Shown here: positions 1-8,162 of the stretch, piece after piece
How positions within the stretch are numbered: the first letter of the stretch is position 1
Layout: each line of letters starts with the position of its first letter
From: Symploca sp. SIO2E9
Lineage (GTDB): Bacteria; Cyanobacteriota; Cyanobacteriia; Cyanobacteriales; Coleofasciculaceae
NCBI GenBank assembly: GCA_010692645.1
Contig: JAAHGS010000019.1
Coordinates: forward strand, 95,640 to 159,639
Direction: 5' to 3'
Length of the DNA: 64,000 bases
Position numbers and translations under genes: made by a program
The notes under the pieces: generated by a model
What the model saw: the letters and a program-made list of their open reading frames with translations, nothing else
The model's database searches: none
Told to the model about the DNA's origin: nothing

Positions 1-100
1 GAGTGGTCATTTCTTCTTCTGAGAAGAAATTTCTACAAATGATATAACCCTGCTGTTGGAACTCTTCGCAATATTGATTGTTTTGCACTGGTTTGTCTCC
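1..100. repeat. Duplicate of the sequence upstream of the PhyH-like gene
   Basis: The first ~100 bases resemble 1565-1660, the start codon and upstream region of the PhyH-like gene at 621-1574. Both share a tcatttctt core followed by atataaccct and similar A/T-rich text. The minus-strand ATG at 8-10 lines up with the ATG at 1572-1574. A second PhyH-like gene therefore probably begins here and runs off the left edge. Only three codons are inside the window, so no CDS is called. Confidence 0.6.
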
Positions 101-426
101 TATCTAAACAGATTTACTTGATTTACACGATTCGCTGTTATTGACTTAATCGACTTGAGACAATTGATGGATTTAAAACTCTGATAATTGGAACAAATTG
201 TGAGTAATCGCTGATGTGAACAATATTATATTGCTATTTTTTTATGTCATTTGGTATCTTCCAAATAAATCCCCAATAATAAGCTATAGTTCCAGGCGGA
301 TTGACAAAGGCAATTTTCATGGCATAAGCTCTAAGTCAGAAATATAGTAAGGTATATGCTGGCGATCTTTGTTATTAGTCACTTGGCGTAGTTCAGATCA
401 CTTGAATATTTGAAACATTACGATTT

Positions 427-601
427 CTATCTCATTGAAAACTGTGTTCCTTCAGCTACATATCTATTGATCGCTTCGTGGTAGATTCCAAGCATGGTTT
501 CTACCTTGACTTCCCAGTCAAAGTGGTCGAGTACGCGTTGGTGAACAGCCCTACTCATGGCTTGACGTAGTTGAGGTGATTTTGCCATTTTGAGCATTGC
601 A
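427..601 (-). pseudogene. 3' fragment of a GT4 glycosyltransferase gene (duplicate of the 1818-3302 gene end)
   Basis: The minus strand reads as about 58 codons ending in TAG at 427-429. It matches the last ~50 residues of the glycosyltransferase at 1818-3302, sharing SPQLRQAM, HQRVLDHFDWEVKV and a related IYxEAI ending. Homology stops abruptly at 601, where the intact gene continues as its GT-B domain. This copy therefore has no catalytic region and no start. It lies between the 3' end of the PhyH-like gene (621) and the duplicated upstream sequence at 1-100. That is the arrangement expected after a tandem duplication of [GT4 end - spacer - PhyH start]. It is not expected to be functional. 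Confidence 0.8.
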
Positions 602-620
602 TCTGAATGAGAAAAGCTAA

Positions 621-1574
621 TTAATTTGATATCAATTTTATAATTTTCTTAATGACATTAGTTATAATCCTATTTTTAATTTTAGCAATTAGTAAAGAAT
701 CGAAACTATGCGGCAAGCGACTATGATTATACCAAGCCCAGTTAGCATCTGTAGACAAGTGACCTTCCGCATTTTCAAAGACAAATTCATCAAACCCCCC
801 AACGTAGGGAGGTCTTAATAAATCTTTTTGAAGTTGATCACTGGCAAGTTTTAGATAATCTTTCATCGAGTCGTAGTTTTTCCAGGCAAAATAACCTGGA
901 GCATAGCTATATATAAGAGCTCGTCGTCTGTTCTCTGCAGTCCATTTTTTACTTCCATGAACAAGGGCTTCGGTAAATATCAACATGTCTCCAGCCTTTA
1001 AAGTAGGCTGTACAACTAAATGTGAATTTATCTTAGGATAGTAATCTAAGTTTGTTTTGTGACTACCTGGAATACAAACGAATCCACCGTCACCAGGATT
1101 AACATCATTCAAAGCATAAATCACTTTAACTAGTCCATTGCGCATCTGACCATGAATCCATTGATAAAAAAATGAGCGCTGTTCTTTCAATAGTCCAGCA
1201 TGTATAGGTTGACAAGCTTTTGATGTCTTATCCATCTCTAGTCCTATAGCGTGATCGAAGCGAAACCAATCACCAAGCATCACTCTTAATATTTCTAAAG
1301 TTTTAGGATGAGCCATTAAGTCAAAAAAATATGGCGATAATGGTAAAAAAGAAAATTTACCCATTTTGGGCTCAATTTTGACTTTCGCATCGTCAAGAAT
1401 ATTATTGATTTTCTGCACATCTGATTGTGACAAAAAGTTACGATAAACTATATATCCGTTTAAATCAAATTCATAAATTTCGTCTATTTTCATATTCAAA
1501 GTTTCTTTATTCAATACGTGCTTACAATCTTCGTTGATCTCAGTAGCTCGAATGTCTTCCATGAGAGCGTTCAT
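621..1574 (-). CDS. Phytanoyl-CoA dioxygenase (PhyH)-like protein
   Basis: A 317-aa protein with a PhyH/2OG-dependent oxygenase-like core. An N-terminal FDLNGYIVYRNFLS is the usual 'desired to stay upright' entry motif of the family. A central IHAGLL region follows, then the characteristic NDVNPGDGGFVCIPGSHK, and later LVHGSKKW with NRRRALIYSY, which carry the distal His and the Arg for the 2-oxo acid. The first metal-binding motif is normally HxD, but the Asp position here holds Gly (HAG). Either the iron site is altered or this belongs to a PhyH branch that uses HxG. The ATG at 1574 is used; ATGs at codons 5 and 28 are alternatives. The gene lies downstream of the GT4 gene on the same strand, at the end of the polysaccharide locus. 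Modification of a sugar or lipid substrate is inferred. No substrate can be named. Confidence 0.75.
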   Translation of the reverse strand: MNALMEDIRATEINEDCKHVLNKETLNMKIDEIYEFDLNGYIVYRNFLSQSDVQKINNILDDAKVKIEPKMGKFSFLPLSPYFFDLMAHPKTLEILRVMLGDWFRFDHAIGLEMDKTSKACQPIHAGLLKEQRSFFYQWIHGQMRNGLVKVIYALNDVNPGDGGFVCIPGSHKTNLDYYPKINSHLVVQPTLKAGDMLIFTEALVHGSKKWTAENRRRALIYSYAPGYFAWKNYDSMKDYLKLASDQLQKDLLRPPYVGGFDEFVFENAEGHLSTDANWAWYNHSRLPHSFDSLLIAKIKNRIITNVIKKIIKLISN

Positions 1575-1817
1575 TTCTTATTCTGGGAAAAAAACGACAA
1601 ATTATATAACCCTACTCTTGGAATTATTCCCGATATTTATTACTTTGTATCAATTTAAGCTATTTAGATAGGATTTACATAGGTTAAATTGATTGACTGA
1701 ACTTACTGTTTTTCAATTTTAATTTTTCAACTTAGTTTTGTCAATTTTTTTCATCTTACTGCCTTGATTTTTATGAATATTTGATGAATATTAGTTTGCT
1801 CGTAACTTCTATCGCTA

Positions 1818-3302
1818 TTAGTTTGAACATTTTATTGTTTCCTGATAAATTTCAATCATTTTGTCTACTTTCACTTCCCAGTCAAAGTGGTCAAGTACGC
1901 GTTGATGAGCAGCTTTACCCATCGCTTGACGCAGTTGAGGTGATTTTGCCATTTTGAGCATTGCAGCTGCTAAATCATTAATGAATGCATTCCGTGATGC
2001 TGGTTCGACGAGAATGCCGCAGGATTGATCTAGGTAATCAGCTGGACCACCCCAGTTGGTAGCAATGACAGGTATTCCCATTGCCATGGCTTCGAGTACG
2101 ACAGCACCGCCGCATTCAAACAGGCTAGGAAGCACCATTACATCGGCTAGCTGTAGCCGCTGGGCACATTCAGCCTGCGAAAGCCAACCAGTAAAGCGAA
2201 CCACTTCTCGATCCTCAATTGTGCTTCCAGAATCTTGATTATGAAATTTAGTCAGACCTAGCTCTTTTGCCTGTGCTTCAAAGACTACTTGTTCAGGACC
2301 CTTACCAATAATTTCTAACTCAACTGGTATCTGTTCGACTACCTGCTTGAAGGCAAGTAGCAAAAGATCAACCGCTTTCCAATTAACCAGTCTACCAACA
2401 AAAACAAATTTGATCCACCGTTGAGACTCTTGTTGTGATTGCTGGGTTTTTGTTTCCTTAATTAGTACAGTATTGTTCAAGTTTCCTGCCAGTGCCGAAT
2501 TACTCAAGGTGCTGGGGTAAATGTTCTCTCCCTGATTTCCCTGCTCCTCTAGTTCTCTGCTTGCAACTTGTGGGTTATATCTATCAACTTGCACCAGATT
2601 CTCAAACCCTGAACTCTGAGTCTGGGGCTTTAGTTGCCACATTGAAAGATCTACACCGTTTTCTACCAATTCAATCACCTTGCCACAGATACCTTTTGGT
2701 AGTGCCTCTCTCGTACGCTGGTTAGCTACTAATAAGGTTGTCGCCTTAAGTTTGCCAGGAATTAGCTTGTTGAATAAGTTAGCAAAAAGACGACCAATCC
2801 TTACATTCAGACTGACAAACTTGCTGTTCATATATTGGAAAGCAGGGGGATAATCCATCCCCCCGTTCATCGGTCCGATTATCACTGGTACACCCATACC
2901 AAAAATCATTGATGGCTCTTTAGGAGAGACTGGTATCGGTTGATGAATAATATCAATACGTTGCTGCTGCGCAACTTGCTTGATGATGCGACGCTGAATT
3001 ATCTGGGTAATTAGCCGCAACACTAATCCAAAAGTAACATAGGCAAGTCTTCTAGGCAAAAGTTCGCCCAACTGAGCAATAATACGGTGCCAAAAAGTAT
3101 CAGGGACGAAGTAAATGCGGTTTAAGTCCTCCCCAAAAAGAGACTGTAGTTCATCACGAGTTCTTTCGTGAACTACTAGCCAGGTTTCAATGCCGCGCTG
3201 GCGAAGGACACGAAAGTAATGTAAGGGCAAAGCTGCTTCGCCACCAAACTTCAGAGATGCGTGTTCAGCTACAATTAGAACATGCAGATTATCTACAGAC
3301 AT
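1818..3302 (-). CDS. GT4-family glycosyltransferase with an inter-domain insertion
   Basis: A retaining GT-B glycosyltransferase of family GT4. The N-terminal domain opens with HVLIVAEHASLKFGGEA and contains VPVIIGPMNGGMDYPP. The C-terminal domain has KFVFVGRLVNWKAVDLLL and the donor-binding EAMAMGIPVIATNWGG region, preceded by PSLFECGGAV. The ATG at 3302 is preferred because AAAGG lies 7 nt upstream; a longer frame opens only with TTG at 3356 and has no ribosome site. Between VDLSMW and IKFVFVG (residues ~222-294) is a ~70-residue Gln/Ser/Asn-rich insertion absent from typical GT4 enzymes; its DNA contains ccctgctcc-like text resembling the heptamer repeats elsewhere. The gene follows the DegT-type aminotransferase by 50 bp and is probably co-transcribed. 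It likely adds a sugar to the lipid-linked repeat unit at the cytoplasmic face; donor unknown. Confidence 0.85.
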   Translation of the reverse strand: MSVDNLHVLIVAEHASLKFGGEAALPLHYFRVLRQRGIETWLVVHERTRDELQSLFGEDLNRIYFVPDTFWHRIIAQLGELLPRRLAYVTFGLVLRLITQIIQRRIIKQVAQQQRIDIIHQPIPVSPKEPSMIFGMGVPVIIGPMNGGMDYPPAFQYMNSKFVSLNVRIGRLFANLFNKLIPGKLKATTLLVANQRTREALPKGICGKVIELVENGVDLSMWQLKPQTQSSGFENLVQVDRYNPQVASRELEEQGNQGENIYPSTLSNSALAGNLNNTVLIKETKTQQSQQESQRWIKFVFVGRLVNWKAVDLLLLAFKQVVEQIPVELEIIGKGPEQVVFEAQAKELGLTKFHNQDSGSTIEDREVVRFTGWLSQAECAQRLQLADVMVLPSLFECGGAVVLEAMAMGIPVIATNWGGPADYLDQSCGILVEPASRNAFINDLAAAMLKMAKSPQLRQAMGKAAHQRVLDHFDWEVKVDKMIEIYQETIKCSN

Positions 3303-3309
3303 CCTAGAA

Positions 3310-3314
3310 CCTTT
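3310..3314 (-). promoter_or_regulatory. Ribosome binding site deciding the start of the GT4 gene
   Basis: The minus strand carries AAAGG seven bases before the ATG at 3302. No comparable site precedes the upstream TTG at 3356, so the shorter start is favoured. Confidence 0.55.
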
Positions 3315-3352
3315 ATATAGAAAAAAACAGCCTATCAGCCTTAATAAATTAA

Positions 3353-4624
3353 TCAAGAAGAAGAAAAACTACACATTTGGTTTAAAGTGGGGAAATTAAT
3401 GCACTGTTTGACGGCAATGTCTGCATTTTTACAGCCTGTTACTTTCTCTGGACTCAAATATATATGACTGGTAAACCAATCAATAACACTAACATTAAAA
3501 TTTTTAAATCCCCACCATGTAACCTGTTGCTTGATTTCCGGTTCGACCAGAACTGGATAGAGCAGATAAGAGGGAACAGACTCATCAATTACGACTGGTT
3601 TTTTATAACCGTTGTCCTGGCACCACAATTCCCAAATCTTAGAATTTTGTCTTCTACATTTGATGTAATAGTCAATTTTTTTGAGCTGATTGAGTCCAAG
3701 AGCAGCAATCGCCGCTGGCATTTTCCTTCCGTATTTATCTGGACGGATGCCTTGCTTTTCTTGATTACTAGTTGTGAATATAACTTGACCGCCATGTAAG
3801 AGATAGTAAGCATCCCCTAGCCACCATGATTGGGGATGTTTAAACTGGTAAAATTCTAGAGGTATATTATTTAATTGTCTTTCAATTAATGCTGCATCTG
3901 GATAAGGGGTTTGATCTGAATATTCTTTAAGTCTTTTACCGAGTTGATCATCATTGGTAACAGCAACGCCACCTTGAATAGTGCTAAAAATCTTAGTTTT
4001 TTCACTGCTATAAATGGCAACATCACCAAAGTTACCTACCTTGCGTCCTTTATACTCAGCTCCTGTGGAATGAGCACAGTCTTCGATCACCTTTAAACCA
4101 TGCCGCTTTGCTAAATCAAGAATGGCTTGGTAATCACGACACACTACTCCATAAAGATGCTGTAACAAGATGGCGCGAGTCTTGGGTGTAATTTTGCTCT
4201 CTATCTGGGTGACATCCAACCCGTAGGTATCGAGTTCTATATCGCAATAGACAGTTTTTACCCCAGCCCATTTCAAAGCATTAGGAACTACAACACAGGT
4301 ATAAGCCGGCAAGATTACTTCATCCCCTGGCTGTAAATCTAGCGCATAAATACAGGCACTGAGTCCTACCCTTGCTGCCATAAAGGCAAAGGCATATTTT
4401 GAACCATTCCAGCGTGCAAACTCAGTTTCATATTCCGAAACTACTGTCCCATCTTCCCAGCACGAGGGTTTGGATAACCATTCCTTAGCAACTTTTACAT
4501 CATCCCAATCCAAGGTCATCGATCTAGCATTAGACATCCTTAATGGTCTGCCTAAGCTCAGATTCACCAAATTACGTATCTGATTTTTGCCTATATGTTG
4601 TAATAAATGTTTAATATTTTGCAT
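3353..4624 (-). CDS. DegT/DnrJ/EryC1/StrS-family PLP aminotransferase
   Basis: A 423-aa sugar aminotransferase-type protein (fold type I, PLP). Visible elements are GDEVILPAYTC (99-110), VYCDIELDTYGLD, IEDCAHSTGAEYKG (with the PLP-ring Asp), and SSEKTKIFSTIQGG, whose Lys211 aligns with the Schiff-base lysine of relatives. The family normally aminates 3- or 4-keto NDP-sugars. This member has an N-terminal extension of ~35 residues and is distant from wecE next door, so its substrate may differ, and some family members are not aminotransferases. The ATG at 4624 follows the GT4 gene by 13 bp, and the stop lies 50 bp before the next GT4 start, within a compact wecE-GT4-DegT-GT4 run. Confidence 0.85.
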   Translation of the reverse strand: MQNIKHLLQHIGKNQIRNLVNLSLGRPLRMSNARSMTLDWDDVKVAKEWLSKPSCWEDGTVVSEYETEFARWNGSKYAFAFMAARVGLSACIYALDLQPGDEVILPAYTCVVVPNALKWAGVKTVYCDIELDTYGLDVTQIESKITPKTRAILLQHLYGVVCRDYQAILDLAKRHGLKVIEDCAHSTGAEYKGRKVGNFGDVAIYSSEKTKIFSTIQGGVAVTNDDQLGKRLKEYSDQTPYPDAALIERQLNNIPLEFYQFKHPQSWWLGDAYYLLHGGQVIFTTSNQEKQGIRPDKYGRKMPAAIAALGLNQLKKIDYYIKCRRQNSKIWELWCQDNGYKKPVVIDESVPSYLLYPVLVEPEIKQQVTWWGFKNFNVSVIDWFTSHIYLSPEKVTGCKNADIAVKQCINFPTLNQMCSFSSS

Positions 4625-4637
4625 TAATTTTCATTAC

Positions 4638-5756
4638 TTAGTGAACAGCAATTCCTAAAAAATCAAGATACTTTTTAGCCGTATCTCCCACGGTGAATTG
4701 CTCTAGCCAAGCTGGATCAACCGACTTGGATTTACCAGAAAATATATTCAACATTGCCTCTGCCAGAGCTTTCGGGTCATTGACTGGTACTAAATCACCG
4801 TACTTACCGTTGTCTAAAATCTCAGCTGGACCACTAGGGCAGTTTGTAGAAACTACTGGGATTTTCAAAGCCATAGTTTCGATTAGAAAAGTCGGTAAAC
4901 CTTCCCAAGCTGAAGACAAAGCCAGCATTGCTGACTTGGTAACATAAGCATAGGGATTCTTTACAAAGCCAGGTAGAGCGACATCATTTTCTAAGCCCAA
5001 TTCACGCACTAGAGCCTCAAGTTCCGACTGCTGGGAACCAGCACCAAAAATTACTAGTCGAGCTGGTTTCACCTGTCGTACTTGAGCAAATGCCCTAATC
5101 AAGGTAGGGAAATCCTTTTGCTTTTCCAGTCTCCCGGCTGCCAAAATCACTGGCAACTCTCCTGGGGCAAACCAGGGGTGCTCCACAGGCTCTTTGGCTT
5201 TTTCAAAAATCTCAGGGTTAATTACCGGATTATAGATAACCCGAAATCGTTCCACAGGTAAGCCAGTTATACCAATTAAGTCTTGAGCTACCCCCTGGGA
5301 AGGAGCGATGATGCCATTAGCCCAAGGGTAGAGAAGCCTTAAAGCCAAAGGTGCCCAATATCTACCTTCTAAAGGGGATTTTTTATGCGTTTCTACAGAA
5401 AGATTAGTTTGATCGGATACTACTAGCCGTGTGGGTACTCCAGAAAAGTGCTTAGCCAAAATTGCGACTTCGTTGGCATAGTGATTGGCTGATAACAGAG
5501 CTGCGGGTTGTTCTTGACGCAGGTAACGCGCTAACCTGGGAATTCTGGTATGTATCCGTGATGCTTTAAGGTCTACAATCCGAACTTCTGGTGAAAATTC
5601 TGAGAGGAAGCTAGGATTCCCCAAGAAATTTAGTACTAAATCTACCTTCAGACCACGCTTAATAAAGTTGCGGGTTAGGTTTGCCATTATCCTCTCAATT
5701 CCACCATTGAAAAGGCAATGAAGATGAATAGCAACGTGAGATGGATCTTTATGCAT
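4638..5756 (-). CDS. GT4-family glycosyltransferase
   Basis: A 372-aa GT-B enzyme of family GT4. It starts with HLHCLFNGGIERIM, the glycine-rich acceptor-side loop often seen in this family. The second Rossmann domain has ILAAGRLEKQKDFPTLIRAF. The E-x7-E-type donor site lies in SSAWEGLPTFLIETMALKIP, followed by VVSTNCPSGPAEIL. It begins 2 bp after the wecE stop and ends 13 bp before the DegT-type gene, so it is almost certainly in that operon. It probably acts on the undecaprenyl-linked repeat unit at the inner membrane. By position it could transfer the 4-amino-4,6-dideoxygalactose made by WecE, but donor specificity cannot be read from the sequence. Confidence 0.88.
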   Translation of the reverse strand: MHKDPSHVAIHLHCLFNGGIERIMANLTRNFIKRGLKVDLVLNFLGNPSFLSEFSPEVRIVDLKASRIHTRIPRLARYLRQEQPAALLSANHYANEVAILAKHFSGVPTRLVVSDQTNLSVETHKKSPLEGRYWAPLALRLLYPWANGIIAPSQGVAQDLIGITGLPVERFRVIYNPVINPEIFEKAKEPVEHPWFAPGELPVILAAGRLEKQKDFPTLIRAFAQVRQVKPARLVIFGAGSQQSELEALVRELGLENDVALPGFVKNPYAYVTKSAMLALSSAWEGLPTFLIETMALKIPVVSTNCPSGPAEILDNGKYGDLVPVNDPKALAEAMLNIFSGKSKSVDPAWLEQFTVGDTAKKYLDFLGIAVH

Positions 5757-5758
5757 AG

Positions 5759-6898
5759 TTAAGAGCCTGCGTGGAAATCTTTGATAGACGCTACAACTCT
5801 TGCCTGGTCAGCCTCGGTCAAGTCATTGTAGAAGGGTAGGCGCAGCAAGCGATCGCTAACACTCTCTGTTACTGGGCAATCCCCTTCAGCACCCCCAAAC
5901 TGCCTTCCCATTTGCGACAAATGTAATGGCAGATAGTGGAAGACACTACTGATATCCCTAGTCTTCAAGTGGGCAATTAAAGCTTGGCGCTGCTCCAACG
6001 AAGGCATCAGCAGGTAGAACATATGGTATGCCTGATCGCAGTGAGCTGGCACAATTGGAAGTCTTATGCTATAGTCTTGGGCCCAGTCTTGGAGATTTTC
6101 GTAGTAGTACTCCCAAATCTGCTGCCGCTTGCTCTGAATTTGTTGGCGGCCTTCGAGTTGTGCTTGCAAGAAGGCTGCGAGTATCCCGGAAGGGAGATAA
6201 CTTGAACCAATGTCTACCCAGGTGTATTTGTCTACCTGACCACGATAGAAACGGCTGCGGTTGGTTCCTTTCTCGCGAATAATTTCAGCCCGTTCGATAT
6301 ATTGAGGGTCTTTGATTAACAAGGCACCGCCTTCTCCGCAGGTAAAGTTTTTAGTTTCGTGAAAACTTTGAGTAGCCAGACAACCAAAAGTACCTAGATA
6401 CTCTCCTTTATACTTAGCAAACAATCCATGGGCGTTGTCTTCGATAACAGGTATGCCATAACGCCCAGCAATTTCCATAATTGCCTCCATCTCGCAGCCA
6501 ACACCAGCGTAGTGTACAGGTACGATTGCTTTAGTTTGAGGCGTAATTAGTTTTTCTAGCTTTGATTCATCTAAGTTAAGTGTATCTGGGCGGATGTCGA
6601 TAAAAACAGGGCGGGCACCGCGCAGAACAAAAGCATTGATCGTAGAGACGAAGGTAAAGGAGGGAACAATCACTTCATCCCCTGGTTGGATATCCAACAG
6701 CAGTGCCGCCATTTCCAGAGCATGGGTACAGGAAGTGGTAAGTAGTACCTTAGGAACTCCTAGTATTTGCTCAAGTAAAGCATGACACTTCTTGGTAATA
6801 GCTCCATCTCCAGAAAGATCCATATTCTCGATGGTCTTTTGGATATACTCAAATTCTTGCCCAACAGTAACAGGGCGGTTAAAAGGGATTTGTGACAC
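5759..6898 (-). CDS. wecE: dTDP-4-amino-4,6-dideoxygalactose transaminase (WecE/RffA)
   Basis: A 379-aa protein closely resembling the enterobacterial WecE/RffA enzyme along its whole length. Matches include IPFNRP near the start, the stretch LLDIQPGDEVIVPSFTFVS (67-85), FVLRGA, VPVHYAGVGCEM, and SFHETKNFTCGEGG with Schiff-base Lys183. IREKGTNRS, RGQVDKYTWVDIGSSYLPS and SVFHYLPLH follow. The enzyme uses PLP and glutamate to aminate dTDP-4-keto-6-deoxy-D-glucose, giving dTDP-4-amino-4,6-dideoxy-D-galactose. That substrate is the RmlB product also consumed by RfbC/RfbD, so the pathways branch here. The start is GTG at 6898, supported by GGAGAG five bases upstream. It heads the wecE-GT4-DegT-GT4 run and follows rfbA after 188 bp. 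Confidence 0.92.
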   Translation of the reverse strand: MSQIPFNRPVTVGQEFEYIQKTIENMDLSGDGAITKKCHALLEQILGVPKVLLTTSCTHALEMAALLLDIQPGDEVIVPSFTFVSTINAFVLRGARPVFIDIRPDTLNLDESKLEKLITPQTKAIVPVHYAGVGCEMEAIMEIAGRYGIPVIEDNAHGLFAKYKGEYLGTFGCLATQSFHETKNFTCGEGGALLIKDPQYIERAEIIREKGTNRSRFYRGQVDKYTWVDIGSSYLPSGILAAFLQAQLEGRQQIQSKRQQIWEYYYENLQDWAQDYSIRLPIVPAHCDQAYHMFYLLMPSLEQRQALIAHLKTRDISSVFHYLPLHLSQMGRQFGGAEGDCPVTESVSDRLLRLPFYNDLTEADQARVVASIKDFHAGS

Positions 6899-6903
6899 TA
6901 ATT

Positions 6904-6909
6904 CTCTCC
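6904..6909 (-). promoter_or_regulatory. Shine-Dalgarno site for the GTG start of wecE
   Basis: GGAGAG on the minus strand lies five bases before the GTG codon at 6896-6898. It fixes a non-ATG start that also matches the N-terminus of known WecE proteins. Confidence 0.7.
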
Positions 6910-7086
6910 AGTTGTAGTTAAAAATTAGACAATCAATAAGAGCATTTTGTTAACTTCAGACAACCTCACAGAAATAACCAGAGCAGTTGCCAATGAGTGA
7001 GGCTACTATGAACTCATTAGTTTAACTGTATTGAAATTTCTGCAAGGCTGAACTTAGCCTCTAGCAACTAACAATTAACCTAGCCA

Positions 7087-8160
7087 TCAAACTAGCTCGA
7101 TTTGAGAGTCATCCCCAATCAGGAAACGCAGAGCTTTGGGACGCTGTGGTGCAACCTTCAGCTGGGCCCGTTGTCCAATTACACTGTCAACAATTCGCTG
7201 CTGAATGCCCACAACTTTTGCACCCTCTAAAATTACGCTATGCTCAAGGTCAGCATCAATTAGGCTGACTTGGTCAGCTACACTGCTGTAAGGACCTATA
7301 AAACAGTTTTCTAGATGGCAGTTACTGCCAATTGTCACTGGTCCACGAATTGTGCAATTGACAATCTTAGACCTCGAACCAATCTGCACTCGCCCAATTA
7401 CCTGGCTATTTTCATCAACTTCGCCCTCTATAGAAGTTTCTAGACGAGTATCCAGAATAATCCGGTTGGCTTCTAGGAGGTCATCTTTTTTTCCTGTATC
7501 TAGCCACCAACCTGTAAGTTGGCGGGCTTCCACTTGTTTAGGTTGGTCAATTAGATATTGAATGGCATCGGTAATTTCCAGCTCCCCTCGGGCAGAGGGT
7601 TGAATATTAGCGATCGCATTGTGGACAGTGCTAGAGAATAAGTAAATGCCAACAAGTGCTAGATTAGAGGGAGGAACCTTAGGCTTTTCTATCAGCTGCA
7701 ATACTCGCCCCTGTTCGTCTACCTTGGCAACCCCAAAGGCGCTGGGGTTAGAAACTGGGCATAGAAGTGTTAGTGCGTCCAGCTTTCGAGTTTTAAAGTC
7801 TTCTATGAATAGATGCAGGTCGCTTTCAACCAGGTTATCTCCAAGATACATCAAAAACGGCGAATCCCCTAGGAAAGGCTGGGCAATTTTCACCGCGTGA
7901 GCTAAACCTGCAGGTTTATCTTGAAGTATATAAGTAATACTGGCACCAAAGCGATCGCCATTGCCAGTTTTGTTTTTAATTTCCTCTCCAGTTTCTGGAG
8001 AGATAATAATGCCAATATCTGTGATGCCTGCGGCGACAATTGCTTCAATGCCGTACCAAAGAATCGGTTTATTGGCTACGGGAACCAGTTGCTTGGCACC
8101 TGTATAGGTTAAGGGGCGCAGGCGCGTTCCTTTGCCACCGGAGAGAATAAGTGCTTTCAT
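7087..8160 (-). CDS. rfbA: Glucose-1-phosphate thymidylyltransferase, long form (RfbA/RmlA)
   Basis: Catalyses glucose-1-phosphate + dTTP to dTDP-glucose, the first step of dTDP-deoxysugar synthesis. The 357-aa protein begins MKALILSGGKGTRLRPLT, the nucleotidyltransferase signature, followed by KQLVPVANKPILWY and YLGDN with the metal-binding Asp. After ~235 residues it continues into a C-terminal left-handed beta-helix of hexapeptide-like repeats (SQVIGRVQIGSRS, GPVTIGSNC). This is the long, StrD-like form rather than the ~290-aa tetrameric RmlA. The ATG at 8160 is chosen because an upstream in-frame start would be TTG inside rfbD, whereas the ATG lies 2 bp after the rfbD stop. It is the third gene of rfbC-rfbD-rfbA and feeds both the rhamnose and the WecE branches. 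Confidence 0.92.
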   Translation of the reverse strand: MKALILSGGKGTRLRPLTYTGAKQLVPVANKPILWYGIEAIVAAGITDIGIIISPETGEEIKNKTGNGDRFGASITYILQDKPAGLAHAVKIAQPFLGDSPFLMYLGDNLVESDLHLFIEDFKTRKLDALTLLCPVSNPSAFGVAKVDEQGRVLQLIEKPKVPPSNLALVGIYLFSSTVHNAIANIQPSARGELEITDAIQYLIDQPKQVEARQLTGWWLDTGKKDDLLEANRIILDTRLETSIEGEVDENSQVIGRVQIGSRSKIVNCTIRGPVTIGSNCHLENCFIGPYSSVADQVSLIDADLEHSVILEGAKVVGIQQRIVDSVIGQRAQLKVAPQRPKALRFLIGDDSQIELV

Positions 8161-8162
8161 AA

